Source: Sipunculus nudus (lineage: Eukaryota > Annelida > Sipuncula > Golfingiida > Sipunculidae). Taken from it: DNA of 64,000 bases. Both the position numbers and the translations under genes were made by a program. A model generated the notes under the pieces. The model was given only the letters and a program-made list of their open reading frames with translations. It was not told the origin of the DNA and ran no database searches. This document shows, one piece after another, positions 12,049 to 23,287 of this stretch. How positions within the stretch are numbered: the first letter of the stretch is position 1; each line of letters opens with the position of its first letter. The DNA is taken from positions 48,282,079 to 48,346,078 of the forward strand of contig CM049309.1 of NCBI GenBank assembly GCA_026874595.1, given 5' to 3'.

Positions 12049-13339
12049 ATGACTCAACTGAACATATTTCTTTTCGTTTGGTTTTCTTTCAGGACAGGTT
12101 AGTTGGGTTTTAATGCTTTGGTTGTCGATTCCGTTTTACTGTAGATCTACTTGTGTTGGAACCATTCAATACATGTACGCACATACGGGAGAATATATTT
12201 ATCGGCGACGCACATACGGGAGAATATATTTATCGGCGACGCTATGGTTTTGTTAATGATTAGAACATCATAATTTCCCATTCCTTTTCTTCTGTTTATC
12301 CAGAGTTTGTTTCGGGGAAAACTTTGATTCTCGGACCAGCTTTAACAAATCGTGCGAGACTAGACACAATGGATAAACTGGATATCATCCCACACCCAGA
12401 CCGTCCAATACAGTTAAGGAAAAGTTGTGCAGTGAGCCGGTTCAGCTTTTGTGCTAAGGAAAGGGGGAAGTTGCGTTTTCAGATCTGGAGACCAACTTCC
12501 GGGTACAATGCATATCGTCTGGCTGACACCACCCGTGAATATAAGGCAACGTATTTAGGTATCCATCACGTGAAAACATCTAATATGGCCGTCCATGATG
12601 GCGACGTCATCGGCTTTCACACAGAAGGGACTGGCATTATACCTTATGATGAAATAGAATGTGCAGACAAGCGCACTTTGTACTTAAGGGTACCTAATAT
12701 AAACCTGTTATTTAACAACACAGTTTCTATTTTTTTATCCAAAGGTTACAAAACCTTGCAGGAACTATTCTGTCCAAGTTATCATTGATATCCCCGATGT
12801 GAATAAAAGTGAGAGGGACTGCTTATCCGATCTTTTGAGGTTAATTTTTCTTAAAATGTGATGCGGTCTACAAATACCGTAAAAATTAACTCTTAAAGCT
12901 TTTTATAGGTTAATAATAAATGGCTGTAAAAATAACGATAAAAATTTGATATCAAAGACGGCGAGAGCTTATACAAATTGTATAATCACTATCTAAAGGA
13001 CCTAAAATATTGGTTTTCAGTACTTCTGTTTAATATTTCGGCTTAAGTCTGTGAGACTGTTTGTGTATCATAGTGCAGGTTCACAGTCATCGGCGGCAAG
13101 AAAAAGAAATGCGATGGATCCGGGTATCGAGCGGTCATATAGTTAGAGGGACTGACTCCGTGCAGGTTCACGCTCCTAGTCGTATTGTATGTGGTGCCAC
13201 ATGCTTGACTGAAGTATGGTGCGTTGGGTATACGTTCTCTGACACTAGCGACACCTGTTGGCTGAACAATTGCAAACAAGACATCTCCGATGAACACCAG
13301 GCGGAGAAACAGACAGGTTATTATATTCCCGGAAAGTAA
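12049..13339 (+). CDS. Secreted two-module protein, PAN/Apple family, copy 1
   Basis: Three exons: 12049-12097 (signal peptide, MTQLNIFLFVWFSFRT), 12304-12808 and 13074-13339, TAA stop. Donors are GTTAGT and GTGAGA; acceptors end ATCCAG and CATAG. Both introns (206 and 265 nt) are phase 1. Exon 2 encodes an unnamed, probably beta-rich domain with DIIPHPDRP, FQIWRP, GIHHV, DGDVIGF and GIIPYD and a conserved IEC cysteine. Exon 3 encodes a PAN/Apple domain with C-x3-C-x5-C-x11-C and CWLN. A seven-T run at 12730-12736 shifts the frame. In the next frame the conserved KPCRNYSVQV end of exon 2 continues to the donor, so one T is extra compared with the paralogues: a recent frameshift or a sequence error. 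Corrected length is about 272 residues. The function is unknown; secretion and ligand recognition are inferred. Confidence 0.75.
12181..12242 (+). repeat. Perfect 31-bp tandem duplication in intron 1 of copy 1
   Basis: Two identical 31-bp units, beginning ACATACGGGAGAATATATTT, sit head to tail in the first intron. The other paralogues lack this. Confidence 0.9.
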
Positions 13340-13919
13340 ACCATTAAGTGGGATTTGAGGTTTTTGAACCATCGATAACTTTCTTTTGGGCAAAGGGAAA
13401 ATATCACCACGGAAGCACTAACAAGAGCATTTGAATGAACTTGGTATTTCATAGGGAAGTAAAATTAACTATATAACTTGTTGTGGATGTTACCACCTGT
13501 GTATTCCTTTTTTTTTGTATGTCTATTTGTAGAACTAAAGCAAAAACTACTGAACTACTTGTTAGATAAAGTCGCTGACTAAGTCGTACTCTTTCCCTTG
13601 CGGGGGTTGATAGCTTACAGGAAGCGGTGTTTTGACACATTTGCTGGACCAGACATCCCATATATTACAATAATATGCTGATTCAGGTATGTATCATAGT
13701 TTTACCTGTGGTATCGCATTCAAAGCTGTTATATAAAGATTTCCTCATTAATGCAGGTAAATAAAGTAGGCGTTAGGTTGTCAGATTCCATACTACAAAA
13801 ATTATATTAGAGTATTTAAATGTTATAATAGTATCCGGCGAATTTGAGTTTCGCGGATACTTTGTTTTTACGCGGGTTCAGCCTCCACTGCATTAGTTTC
13901 CGGAGACCCTGAATGGATC

Positions 13920-14930
13920 TTCCTGAAATGATTATCGGGTCACATGTGAAATGGTGCCTTACAAAGATAGGTGGCGCCACCTACAATCTTTTTCGCATAG
14001 TGTCCATCATTTTTGTGATAATAACACATATCTCAGGAGTGATTTAATGTAATTGGCTGAAAATAGTCATGTCCATACATCGTCAATATTAGTATCTCGT
14101 ACTCAAGATTGTTAGTAAAAATCGTTTTCGCTTGCCGTTCATCCATCTGTTTGCTTTCTGATGAAAATCACTCATACCTCAGGAATGGTTAATGTATCAG
14201 CCTGAAATTTGCATGTTCATCCATCTTGGACAGCTTTTTGTTCACGAGAGAGGTGGCGCCATCTATCTATCACCTGTTCATAGATTACATCCATGTATTT
14301 ATTTCGGGAGTAGTTTGATGTAACCGCCTGAAATGTTGCATGTCAAGGTGGCGCGAATGTCCATCCATATATCTGTTTTGGTGAACATTACCCATATCTC
14401 AGCAGTGGTTCTTGCACTTTTATCCATCTTGGATACCTCTGTTGTAGACAAACCTGGTGGCGTCACCTAATGTCTTGTTTTTAATGTAATAACTTGATGC
14501 CATTATCCCACCTGAGATTCGGCGCATCGGCCTGGAATTTTGTGTGTCCATCCATAAGGACAGATTTCTCGTATGCTAGACTGGTTGCGCAACTTACAAT
14601 AACGTATAAATGGCATACATCTATGCTCTTTTCTAAGGAGTGGTTTGATTTATCGACCTGAAAGTTTGCATGTCTATAGATCTTGGAATAGTTAATCTTT
14701 AATATAAGACTGGTGGCACCACCTGAAATCAGTTTTAATTGCGTCCATATGTAGGTCTGTTGTTTTTAATCTCAGGAATGGCTAATGTATGTACCTGAAT
14801 TTTGCATGTCCATCCATTTTTGATAGCTCTATCATGCACAAGGCACCACCTATATTCGTAAAATACACTCTGCATTTATCTAAGGAGTGATATCACCAGA
14901 CCTTTTGTCTGATTTTTTTACTTCTAGGAG
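13920..14930. repeat. Tandem array of ~150-170 bp GTGGCGCC units
   Basis: About six degenerate units share GGTGGCGCCACCT, GGTTTGATGTA-like words, CCTGAAATTTTGCATGTC and CATCTTGGA. They are the same family as 8985-9480 and 27560-28640. No coding sequence was seen. Confidence 0.65.
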
Positions 14931-15420
14931 TTTTAGTTTATGTGGTTTATGCTCCATAACTCGCAGATTATAGTTAACAGTGTCATGCTTTTCGGCTTCC
15001 ATAGAGGACCAACCTGGACAAGTCAGGATGTCAAGTTTGAACTTGCGGTTATGAATTGTGCCATGTTAAAGGATGAGCCAAGGGTTTCTGAGGTTTTCAC
15101 TCCATAACTAAGAGATGAGCGATGGCTTCTGAGGTTTTCACTCCATAACTAAGAGAATTTAGGTTACAGTAACCTACACTTCAGCTCAACAGAGGTATCC
15201 CCTTAGCATGTTAAGTCCGTCCGAAGTACCTGGGGTTTATGGTCGCAATTTATGCCCTGTTAACTGAAAGCGAGTGGCTTCAGAATATTTTGCTCCATTG
15301 GTTGGAGAATATGTCATAGTACCCTAATCTGTGGGTTCCTATCTGGACATGTTAGACCGTGAAATTTGAACTTCCTGAGCCTCACGGTTTCAATTTTTGT
15401 CATGTTAACTGACTGGTGAT
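14930..15420. repeat. Degenerate tandem array of ~200-bp CTCCATAACT units
   Basis: Units share GCTCCATAACT or CACTCCATAACT, GGACATGTTAG/GGACAAGTCAG and GTCATGTTAACTG words. A shorter direct duplication (GGCTTCTGAGGTTTTCACTC and neighbours) lies at about 15087-15160. It abuts the preceding array and may be part of the same element. Confidence 0.45.
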
Positions 15421-15869
15421 TGACTTATGAAGTTACCTACTTTTTGAATTTATTTAGTTACATACGTGTCCCTATATTTTATAAGAGATGTCCGCAGGTT
15501 TTGCAGCTGAAATAAAAATTTAAAATTCAAGAAGTTCCGATATGAAATAGAATAATTCTTGTTTTTCAAGTATTATTGAAAGGAAAAGATAAAAGGGGCC
15601 TAATTGCCTATAAAGCATGTTGAATTTACACGACAAATAGCTTCTTCCCTTTAAATATATCAGTACCTGCCAAAATATTGCCTTACTCCTGTAAAAGAGT
15701 GTTAAAACAGTGGACTGGGCGTGATTACAGGTGTCAACATAAACAGTGTTTGGGGCCGTGTGCATCGCGGAGCCACAAAACGTGTCAATCAGGAGATGCC
15801 CAGACTGACCTAGCCAAAAAATGTAATACATGTAACGCCGCGTGTTGCGGCTCACAATCCGACCTCCGG

Positions 15870-15945
15870 TCCCGCGGCCTTGTTAAGGTAAACAGCCACA
15901 CGTGGACTGTGTTTACCAACACGCAGAACCCTAACAAGGTGTTAA
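15870..15945. repeat. Nested fold-back sequence
   Basis: CCTTGTTA at 15878-15885 pairs with TAACAAGG at 15932-15939. Inside, GGTAAACA at 15887-15894 pairs with TGTTTACC at 15910-15917. It lies at the end of a GC-richer stretch (15680-15960) with no recognisable gene. Confidence 0.5.
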
Positions 15946-15959
15946 ACAGCAGTATGCGA

Positions 15960-17170
15960 GGTACTTAGACTGTGTACTGGGATGGTTTTACTGGGAAACG
16001 TTTTGTGTAAAGCAAAACTGAACTGATAGTGTTAAAGAATAGGCATAATATGGCGCCTGATTTTGTTCCTTTCAAGGATAAATCAATGGCCTGTTGGTGG
16101 GTTTCAAGATTTCCTTAAGAGGATTCAGGTCGAAGGAAGATGAAAGATATTTTATTTTATGCCTTCTGGATTCAAGGTTTTATATTCAAGTGGCTAAGAA
16201 GAAACAAGAAGTCGTAACCTGTGTTAATTTCATGGAAGCGAATCTCTGAAGTTCTATTGAGATATTTACACTTTTGGGTTCGAGCCTGTGTTCGAACCTG
16301 CTGCGACATCCAACGGTTGAACCGTTATGCGGGTTGCGGTGGCTGAAAATGGGATACGGACCCTCTGCATGGAGTCTCATTGGGTCCGTTTCTCCTACTT
16401 ACGAGGTATGCATATTTCTGTTTCTTTCTTCAGAAACAGTTTACTTGCAACGTATATTTAATTAAACTTTCATGTGTTCCTCACATCAACCTTTTTATAC
16501 GTCCAACGATAGAAACCAGTCAAACATAATCGAAAAACTGAATGCCCCCGCCTCTCATCCCGGTTCGCAATGCAAACATCATCACTGACCAGGTCTTCAA
16601 GGTAAACATACCGGGGTTTGAATTTCTTGCCATGAGCACAGCGAAACAAGATAAATGTAAAAAATACTTGTGCATATCAAAATGAGACAGTATCCCACGG
16701 AAAACTTTTATTTTCTTTTAACTGTTAGAATAAAAAATGAGCCAACATTCCATATCGCAGTAAATATATCTCCCCAACCCCGGTAAAAAGCCCGGTATAC
16801 CCATTTTATCAGCTGGTTAATTATACCACCCGATCACACCACGCTCACACGAAAAGTAAAACTCACTTGATCGGAGGAAAAATGAAACAGGACCGTCAAA
16901 ATGAAGGTAATTAACTTTTTTAATCATGGCCGTCGTTACATGTGGTACCTGTAAATACCGGACGGGACATTGAGACGAGACAAGGTTCGTTCGGCATTCA
17001 ACGTGTCAACTATTTGGAAATTTTATCATCTGAAAAAAGTGGGGCATAATTTGCATTCTAGTTCATCTATATTATAGATCTGAGTCATTTCGCCTCATGG
17101 GTTGATCAGGTGACTGACTGACACAAATGTATTACCAGGTTAGGTCATGTTAAATTGAAGCTTAGCGGAA
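15960..17170. other. Non-coding stretch, nothing recognised
   Basis: Short chance open frames only. GTTCGAGCC-like words near 16278 and 16290 were checked as tRNA B boxes and do not sit in a foldable tRNA. Confidence 0.5.
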
Positions 17171-17189
17171 TAATGAGTTTAGTGCCGGT

Positions 17190-17562
17190 ATATGAGTGAG
17201 GGCACCGTCGCCTCAAGTTCTGCGGACCACGTGTCCTGAGATGTAGATTTACACAAGACGGTTGTGTTAACAAATTCCGCGGAAGGACAAATATTGGTCC
17301 TGATGTTTTATGTTTAGTCGAGCAGGGCGTAGGAATACTTTGTATGTTGAAGAATGGTATTTGAAGCCATTTAACGGCGGGCAAAAGCCAGAGAACTGTG
17401 TATTCTTGAAGTACTGTCTGTCATACTGGAACCCGTCGACGGTGGGCGAAAGCCATTTGTGACGTTCTCGGAAATAAACTCGGTTTGTTGCAACTCCTAG
17501 ACTCGAAATTTCGGTACTCTTGTGTACAGTTCCCGGGAAATATATGCGTGTGTGGTGTGACA
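17190..17562 (+). repeat. Diverged inverted relative of the 11.0-11.5 kb LTR-like block
   Basis: It contains AACGGCGGGCAAAAGCCA and a second GGGCGAAAGCCA, AATAAACTCGG, TTCCCGGGAAATAT, and ends GGTGTGACA. The order matches the reverse complement of 11003-11498. This is probably another fragment of the same LTR-like family in the opposite orientation. Confidence 0.45.
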
Positions 17563-18040
17563 CTGACATTTCAACAACAGCGAGATTTCAACTATAGAAA
17601 ATGTCTAGCATCATCCATTGTCTGCCAAGCCTAAGTGTAATTAAACGGCACAGTTTATACGTAGATTGGCATGACTGGAGGTACTATAACCACAATACAT
17701 CTTTTAAACACAGGACCCACTCAAACGCAACAGAGCTCGAAAAACGTGGAACCTGAAAGACATCACCTGGTCTATAATCCAGCAGGCAAATACATTCTTT
17801 TACCTCTTCATACCAGTGCTACCTTCGTTTGGCCGAGAAACTGGCATTCTTAAGTTCCGAGCAAAAGAACTTGCCGAACATAAACGTTCAGACATTGTAT
17901 CCACCTGTCGCCATGCACCAAGGGCACCCAACCACGTGAAATGGAAACGATTAAAACCGATGGCGCTGGAGCTGAAATTTCCGCCACCTGATGAACCAAT
18001 GAAGCGACACCTGCGACAATGACTCAGATCTATCACATAC

Positions 18041-18042
<2 letters not shown>

Positions 18043-18135
<93 letters not shown>
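18043..18135. repeat. (TA)n microsatellite
   Basis: Long TA run with one CATA interruption. Confidence 0.95.
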
Positions 18136-18137
<2 letters not shown>

Positions 18138-18759
18138 TTGATCAAATTATAGGACAATATGAGCTATGTGATGTATGTCGGTTAAAATACCCCATTGAAA
18201 AACAGTATAAATAAGTAGGAAAATTCATATAATTGTATTTCAATAGTTACATTCAATAGGAACAAAGTACATTTCAGTAGTTAAACATTTGTAAAAATCA
18301 AAGAAATAACTGACAACTGACCTGCTTTCATGAATCACTGCTCTGTAAGCCTGTATTTGCTAGGCATTTTATATGTCAGTATTATAAAACACGTTTACAA
18401 AGGGGTCTAATCGAAATTTTGATGGTAAAATACAACTCGGCATGGTCGAATTACCACAAATATATATTACACGACATGCTTTCTCACGGTCGTACTTTCT
18501 TGAAAGATTTGTCAATAATTGCGGCCATCTTGAAAAATGGCGGCCATCTTGGATTTTTTTTATTAACGTTACTGTCAAAACCATTCGTATCAACTCCAAA
18601 ACAATATTCGAGCAAGTAAATTTAATTATAATATGATGGGAGTTCTGACTGCTTCAGGGTTATTTGTGGGAAATAAAGATGGCTTTGGCGGCCATTTTGA
18701 GAAAATGGCGCCCATCTTGGAAAACTGCTGAATTCTCAGTGGCTATGCCTTAATTTTTT

Positions 18760-20996
18760 GCTCAGCTGACTGTAAGTAGCGATCATCCTTGGTCCGGCAT
18801 CCATCTGGCCGTCCAGTTGTCGTGCCGCTCGTCCGTCCATTAACAGAGCACAAATCGTAACAGTTAGACTAAGAAACTTCTGAACATCCAGGGAGGTTCT
18901 AGGCAAATCTCCTTGGAAACCTGAAATTATGTCATGGTGACCCATATTTTGCGACCTATAGGAAAAAGATGTCATATGCGCACCCTGAATGTCATATGGG
19001 TACCAATTGTATCTGTTAGGCTTAGAATCTTCTATAGCAACATCCAGGGAGGTTCTTGGCAAATCCCCTTTGAAACCTGAAATTAGGTCATAATGACCTT
19101 TATAATCGATGACCTTGAGGACGAAAAATGACTTTGCGCACCCAGACAGACGGGGCACAAATTGTGTCCATTTTGCCTTGAATATTCTAACGTTTCATTC
19201 TGGGAGTTGCTGGGCGTATGTTCTTGCAAACATGAAATTAGGTCACCATGACCTATATTCTGCGACCTATAGGAAATAGATGTCATGTGCACAGTGAATA
19301 TCAGATAGGAACAAATCGTATCTGTAAGACCTATGAACTTCTGCTGCAACATTCAGGGAGGTTTTGGGTAAAAAAAAACTTTTGAAACCTGACTTTACGT
19401 CATAGTGACCTATATTCTGTGACCTTAAGGCCGAAAACATGATTTTGATCAGCCAGACAGTCAGAAGGGCCCCAGTTGCACCTATTAGGCCAAGAATCTT
19501 CTAATAATAACATTCAGGGAGGTCCTGGGCAAATCTCCATGGAAACATGAAATTAGGTCACAGTGACCTATATTCCGCGACCAATAGAAAAATGTCAAGA
19601 GAGCACTCTGAATGTCAGATGGGCACAAATTGTATCTCTAAGGCTCGAATCTACTAACACGACATCCATGACATGACATTAAGTAATGTTGACCTATAAT
19701 CTGTGACCTTCGGGCCAGAAACATGATTTTGAGCACCAGGCAGTCAGGCAAGGTTCAAAATGTATCCTTCAGGCGTCGAATTTTCCAATGTAATATTCAG
19801 GGAGGTCCTTCGCAAAGATCCATGGAGACAAAAATAGGTCACTGTGACCCATATTCTGTGAGCTATAGGGAAAAGATGTCATTTGAATGTAAAATGGGCA
19901 CAAATCGCATCTGCTGACCTTAAATCTTCTATCACAACATCCAGGGAATTTCTGGGCGAAATGCCTTGGAAACCTGAAATTAGGTCATGATGACCTAAAA
20001 TTATTATTTTGAGCCCCAAGAAAAACATGCATGATACAATTCCCTCCTTTTTTCCTTGGAATCTTTTAACATATTATCCAAGTCTTGGCCAGATCTCCAT
20101 GGAAACCTGAAGTTATGTCATGGTGACCTATATTCTATGAGCTACTGGCATACAACATGTTTCTGAGAATCCAGACAGTCATACATGACACAAAACTTAA
20201 CAGGGGGACCTATAACCTACTATTGTAAAATTCAGGGAGGCCCTTGGCAAGCCTCCATTGAATCTTGATATTAGGTCACTATGACACATATTCTATGAGC
20301 TATAGAACAAAAACAGGATTTTAGTACTGTGAAAGTCAGATAGGCACAAATCATTATGGTTGGACCCAGAACCGTCTAACATAAACTTCAAGGAGGTCTT
20401 GGGCAAATCTCCCTCAACACCATGATGCCCTATATTGCGTGACGTATGAGAGGAAAACCTAATTTTGAGCACATAGAAAGTCAAACGTGTTCAAAATCTT
20501 CAATGTTGGATCCATAAATATGATTTAAATGTATCATAGGAAACTAAAAAAGGTCACTATGACAACATGATTTTAGCATCATATTAGTCAGATGGGCACA
20601 AACAGTACAGTTGGACCTAGAATTTATTTGGACATTAGGGAGGAGGGCCCTGTAAAATTTTCATAGAAATGCTAAACAAGTCACTGTGACCCATATTCTG
20701 TGAGCATGTAGCACCAGATAAGTGCGATGGACAAAAACGAGCAGCTTGACTTAGACCTTAGCATCTAGTTCTTGAGATCTTGGTAAAATCTTCTCATATA
20801 CCCTAAATAAAGTCACTGTGTCCTATTATCTATGGCCTATGGACAATACCCCTAATTTCGAGCACGCTAGAAATCATTTTATCCATTGTTTAAGGTTCCG
20901 TAACAAATATTTTATCACCAGATCATAACATTAATAATTAATACATGCATCACATGTATGTCAAATAAAGCTAAGCATCATGGCCCACGGGCCACT
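18760..20996 (+). mobile_element. Pearl/Helentron-like element with ~14 tandem units
   Basis: A leader (GCTCAGCTGAC..., then CCGTCCAGTTGTCGTG and CTCGTCCGTCC) is followed by about 14 degenerate units of 135-157 bp. Units share ATCCAGGGAGGTTCTTGGC, AAATCTCC, TGGAAACCTGAAATTAGGTC and GTGACCTATATTCTGTG. Two unit types alternate early in the array, giving a ~310-bp dimer. The right end has the hairpin TGGCCCACGGGCCA (20981-20994). Tandem-core elements of this layout are established in bivalves. Assigning it to that group is inference, since no autonomous partner or ends were tested. An inverted relative lies at 60520-61312. Confidence 0.6.
18885..20840 (+). repeat. Tandem satellite-like core with AGGTCA inverted repeats
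   Basis: Core of the element above. Perfect AGGTCAnnnTGACCT palindromes occur at 19085-19099, 19240-19254, 19555-19569 and 19982-19996, and one-mismatch versions occur in most other units. The unit spacing near 150 bp is close to a nucleosome footprint. No open frame is conserved across units. Confidence 0.75.
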
Positions 20997-23280
20997 TGTT
21001 TATCAGGGTAACATGAAGAGCCAAATTGCATCACCGTTTATACTTTTCTTATTATAATCAATAGTTATCTGCTCCACTAAAATATTACGTTATTTAAAGG
21101 ACAATATTGAAAGCATGTTGTGCAGTACAACTATTGTGATTACACATGAGCGCTGTGTTACAGTGCTGTCTGTAGCGCATGTGTACTTGTGGTGGTAATG
21201 AATTCTAGACAATACTCAATATTACTTAAAATGTAGCACTCCCACAGGGTGTAATAACAATGAAATATTGTTGTGGGCATTACTGAAAATGTGAAGGGTA
21301 GAAAAGATGGATTCAGGACCACATATTGGCGCGTCAACTAGACTTATTGAATATTTAATCTTTAAAAATATGTACCTTAAGGCAGAAATATGCTGAAAGA
21401 GTGAGTAATAATACTGAGAGCTAATGAGGATCAGTTATGGTGTATACGACCTTTGAAAGTAGGTCAAATTAAATAATCAATATCAGGTGTAAATCTGTCA
21501 CCTTGAGTAACATTGCGCCTAAAGGCCAGTTTTTTTGTTGATTTGCCATGTTTGATTTATTTAGAACGGGGGAAGAGGTCTTAATTATAACAATCGATTC
21601 AAGTTATTTAAGATTTCTTTTGGATGCATATTTCATTACCTCAGGCTACTGAAAACAATAAATGAAGATAAAGGTCTCATGATCTTTTTCTAAATGTGAA
21701 ATGTGGACCAGTTAAACTGCATGTGATAATGACTGATATTTTCATGTTTTGGAAATAACTTCCATTTTGTAAATTTTAGCTGATAATAAGTGTGTCTGAA
21801 ATGTTTATCCTCAGTATTCATACAGAAAATCAGAAATGGGGTAAAAGCAACAAAAGTAGTATTATGTCCTGTATTAGGCCTCTGTTAAATGGGCAACATG
21901 AACCATTTCGTAGTCACATCGATCTCAAATGTATATTTTCATGAAAATGTGTTCTTTTGGTCAAATACATATTGCATTTATTATTCTTGCCCTTACACAA
22001 TGACAACCAAAGAATCTTTTTTAAAATAGTTGTTTCAGTTATATGGCTGATTGCATGTCGCTCAGCTCTGCCAAATCGAGGTTAGCATTATTTAAACTTT
22101 CTCTCATGAGAATGTGTTTTTTTTAAACTTGTCTAACATCAGTCAAGGTATAGAGTAGTATTGTCTATTTGACTATGTGCACATGTGAGCTCCAAATACA
22201 GCTATAATAGAGTATTGTCACGGTTTTGATTTTTGTTTTACGTACCTTAAAAGCAAATCATTGTCCGTGTTGGTAAACTGGAATTTAGGCTAAAGGAAAA
22301 CAGAAAATATATAACCTAACATACTGTCAAAAAGGACTCAAATATAATGTTTCTATGAACATGGAAAAATGAAAATACTTTTTTCAATGAATATTATCCG
22401 TTAAATCGTTTGAAAATACTACACTTTCTCTCAACCAAGGAATAGGAAAGCTGTCCTATGGTGGTTCATCTTTGCAAGGCTGAGTCCACGAAACAAGTAT
22501 GACGATTCTGATTAATTTAACATGATTCAGGTATTATTGTCAACAAACTGAAAAATATATACAGGCATATGAAATATGTTCTTTCTTTGTTTACAAAATC
22601 TGGTTATATACGAAATAGCTTTTGCGTTTAAGTTGGTCACATTCAGACATATGTTACTGCTCGCTAAAATGAAAGGTAGAAACATGACAATTCTTGCACA
22701 AGATTTACACTGAGACATAAACTCTTGAGACATAAATCCTTGCATACGCAGGTTTGGCTAGAGCAGTGGTCGTGGTTTAATAGGCAGGTCGGCTTCTTCA
22801 AATCCAGGTGGTCACTAACCCTTCCTCAGTGGCTCAGTCCTTCTTTTTTACATAGATTTTTTTTTACAATTAGTATCCGTAATGATTCTTCAGGCGTTGT
22901 CCACAATGGTTCTTTGAAAAAAAAATATTTATCATAAATAGTAGCATTAATTTTTTTAGACATGTTTTAAGTATGACACCTAAGTATGAAAGGTTATGGT
23001 GAGGTAGAATCCAACAATTAATTAAACTTGCTTGTTGTAAATTATAATGATTATGGTGGGATTCTTTTGGAATAGCTGAATGTCACGTATCCTCTCTAAT
23101 GAGCTTGTGACAGATTATCCACTGCGCAATTAGGTATTTTCTCAAATACTGACACACTGGAGATAACCATTAAGTACTTGATATGTTTCAGTAGAATTCA
23201 AATTTAAACTTTCAGGTAAGTTAAAACTTAATTGTTGAATTAAATGTACGCTTAATTCATAGTTGAAAAAACACCTGAAG
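20997..23280. other. Non-coding stretch upstream of copy 2
   Basis: AT-rich DNA without recognisable exons or repeats beyond short A/T runs. Confidence 0.5.
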
Positions 23281-23287
23281 AGACAAA

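Noticed and set aside
13043..13393. Minus-strand frame opposite PAN exon 3 of copy 1 (similar shadows at 24239 and 37431)
   Set aside because: Antisense shadow of the PAN exon; the plus strand carries the conserved domain and splice signals.
15678..15968. Cysteine-containing 96-codon + strand frame
   Set aside because: It spans the nested fold-back and has no spacing pattern of a known cysteine-rich family; likely a repeat.
16250..16400. Possible tRNA from GGTTCGAGCC and GTTCGAACC B-box-like words
   Set aside because: The flanking bases do not form a T stem, and no matching acceptor or D arm is present.
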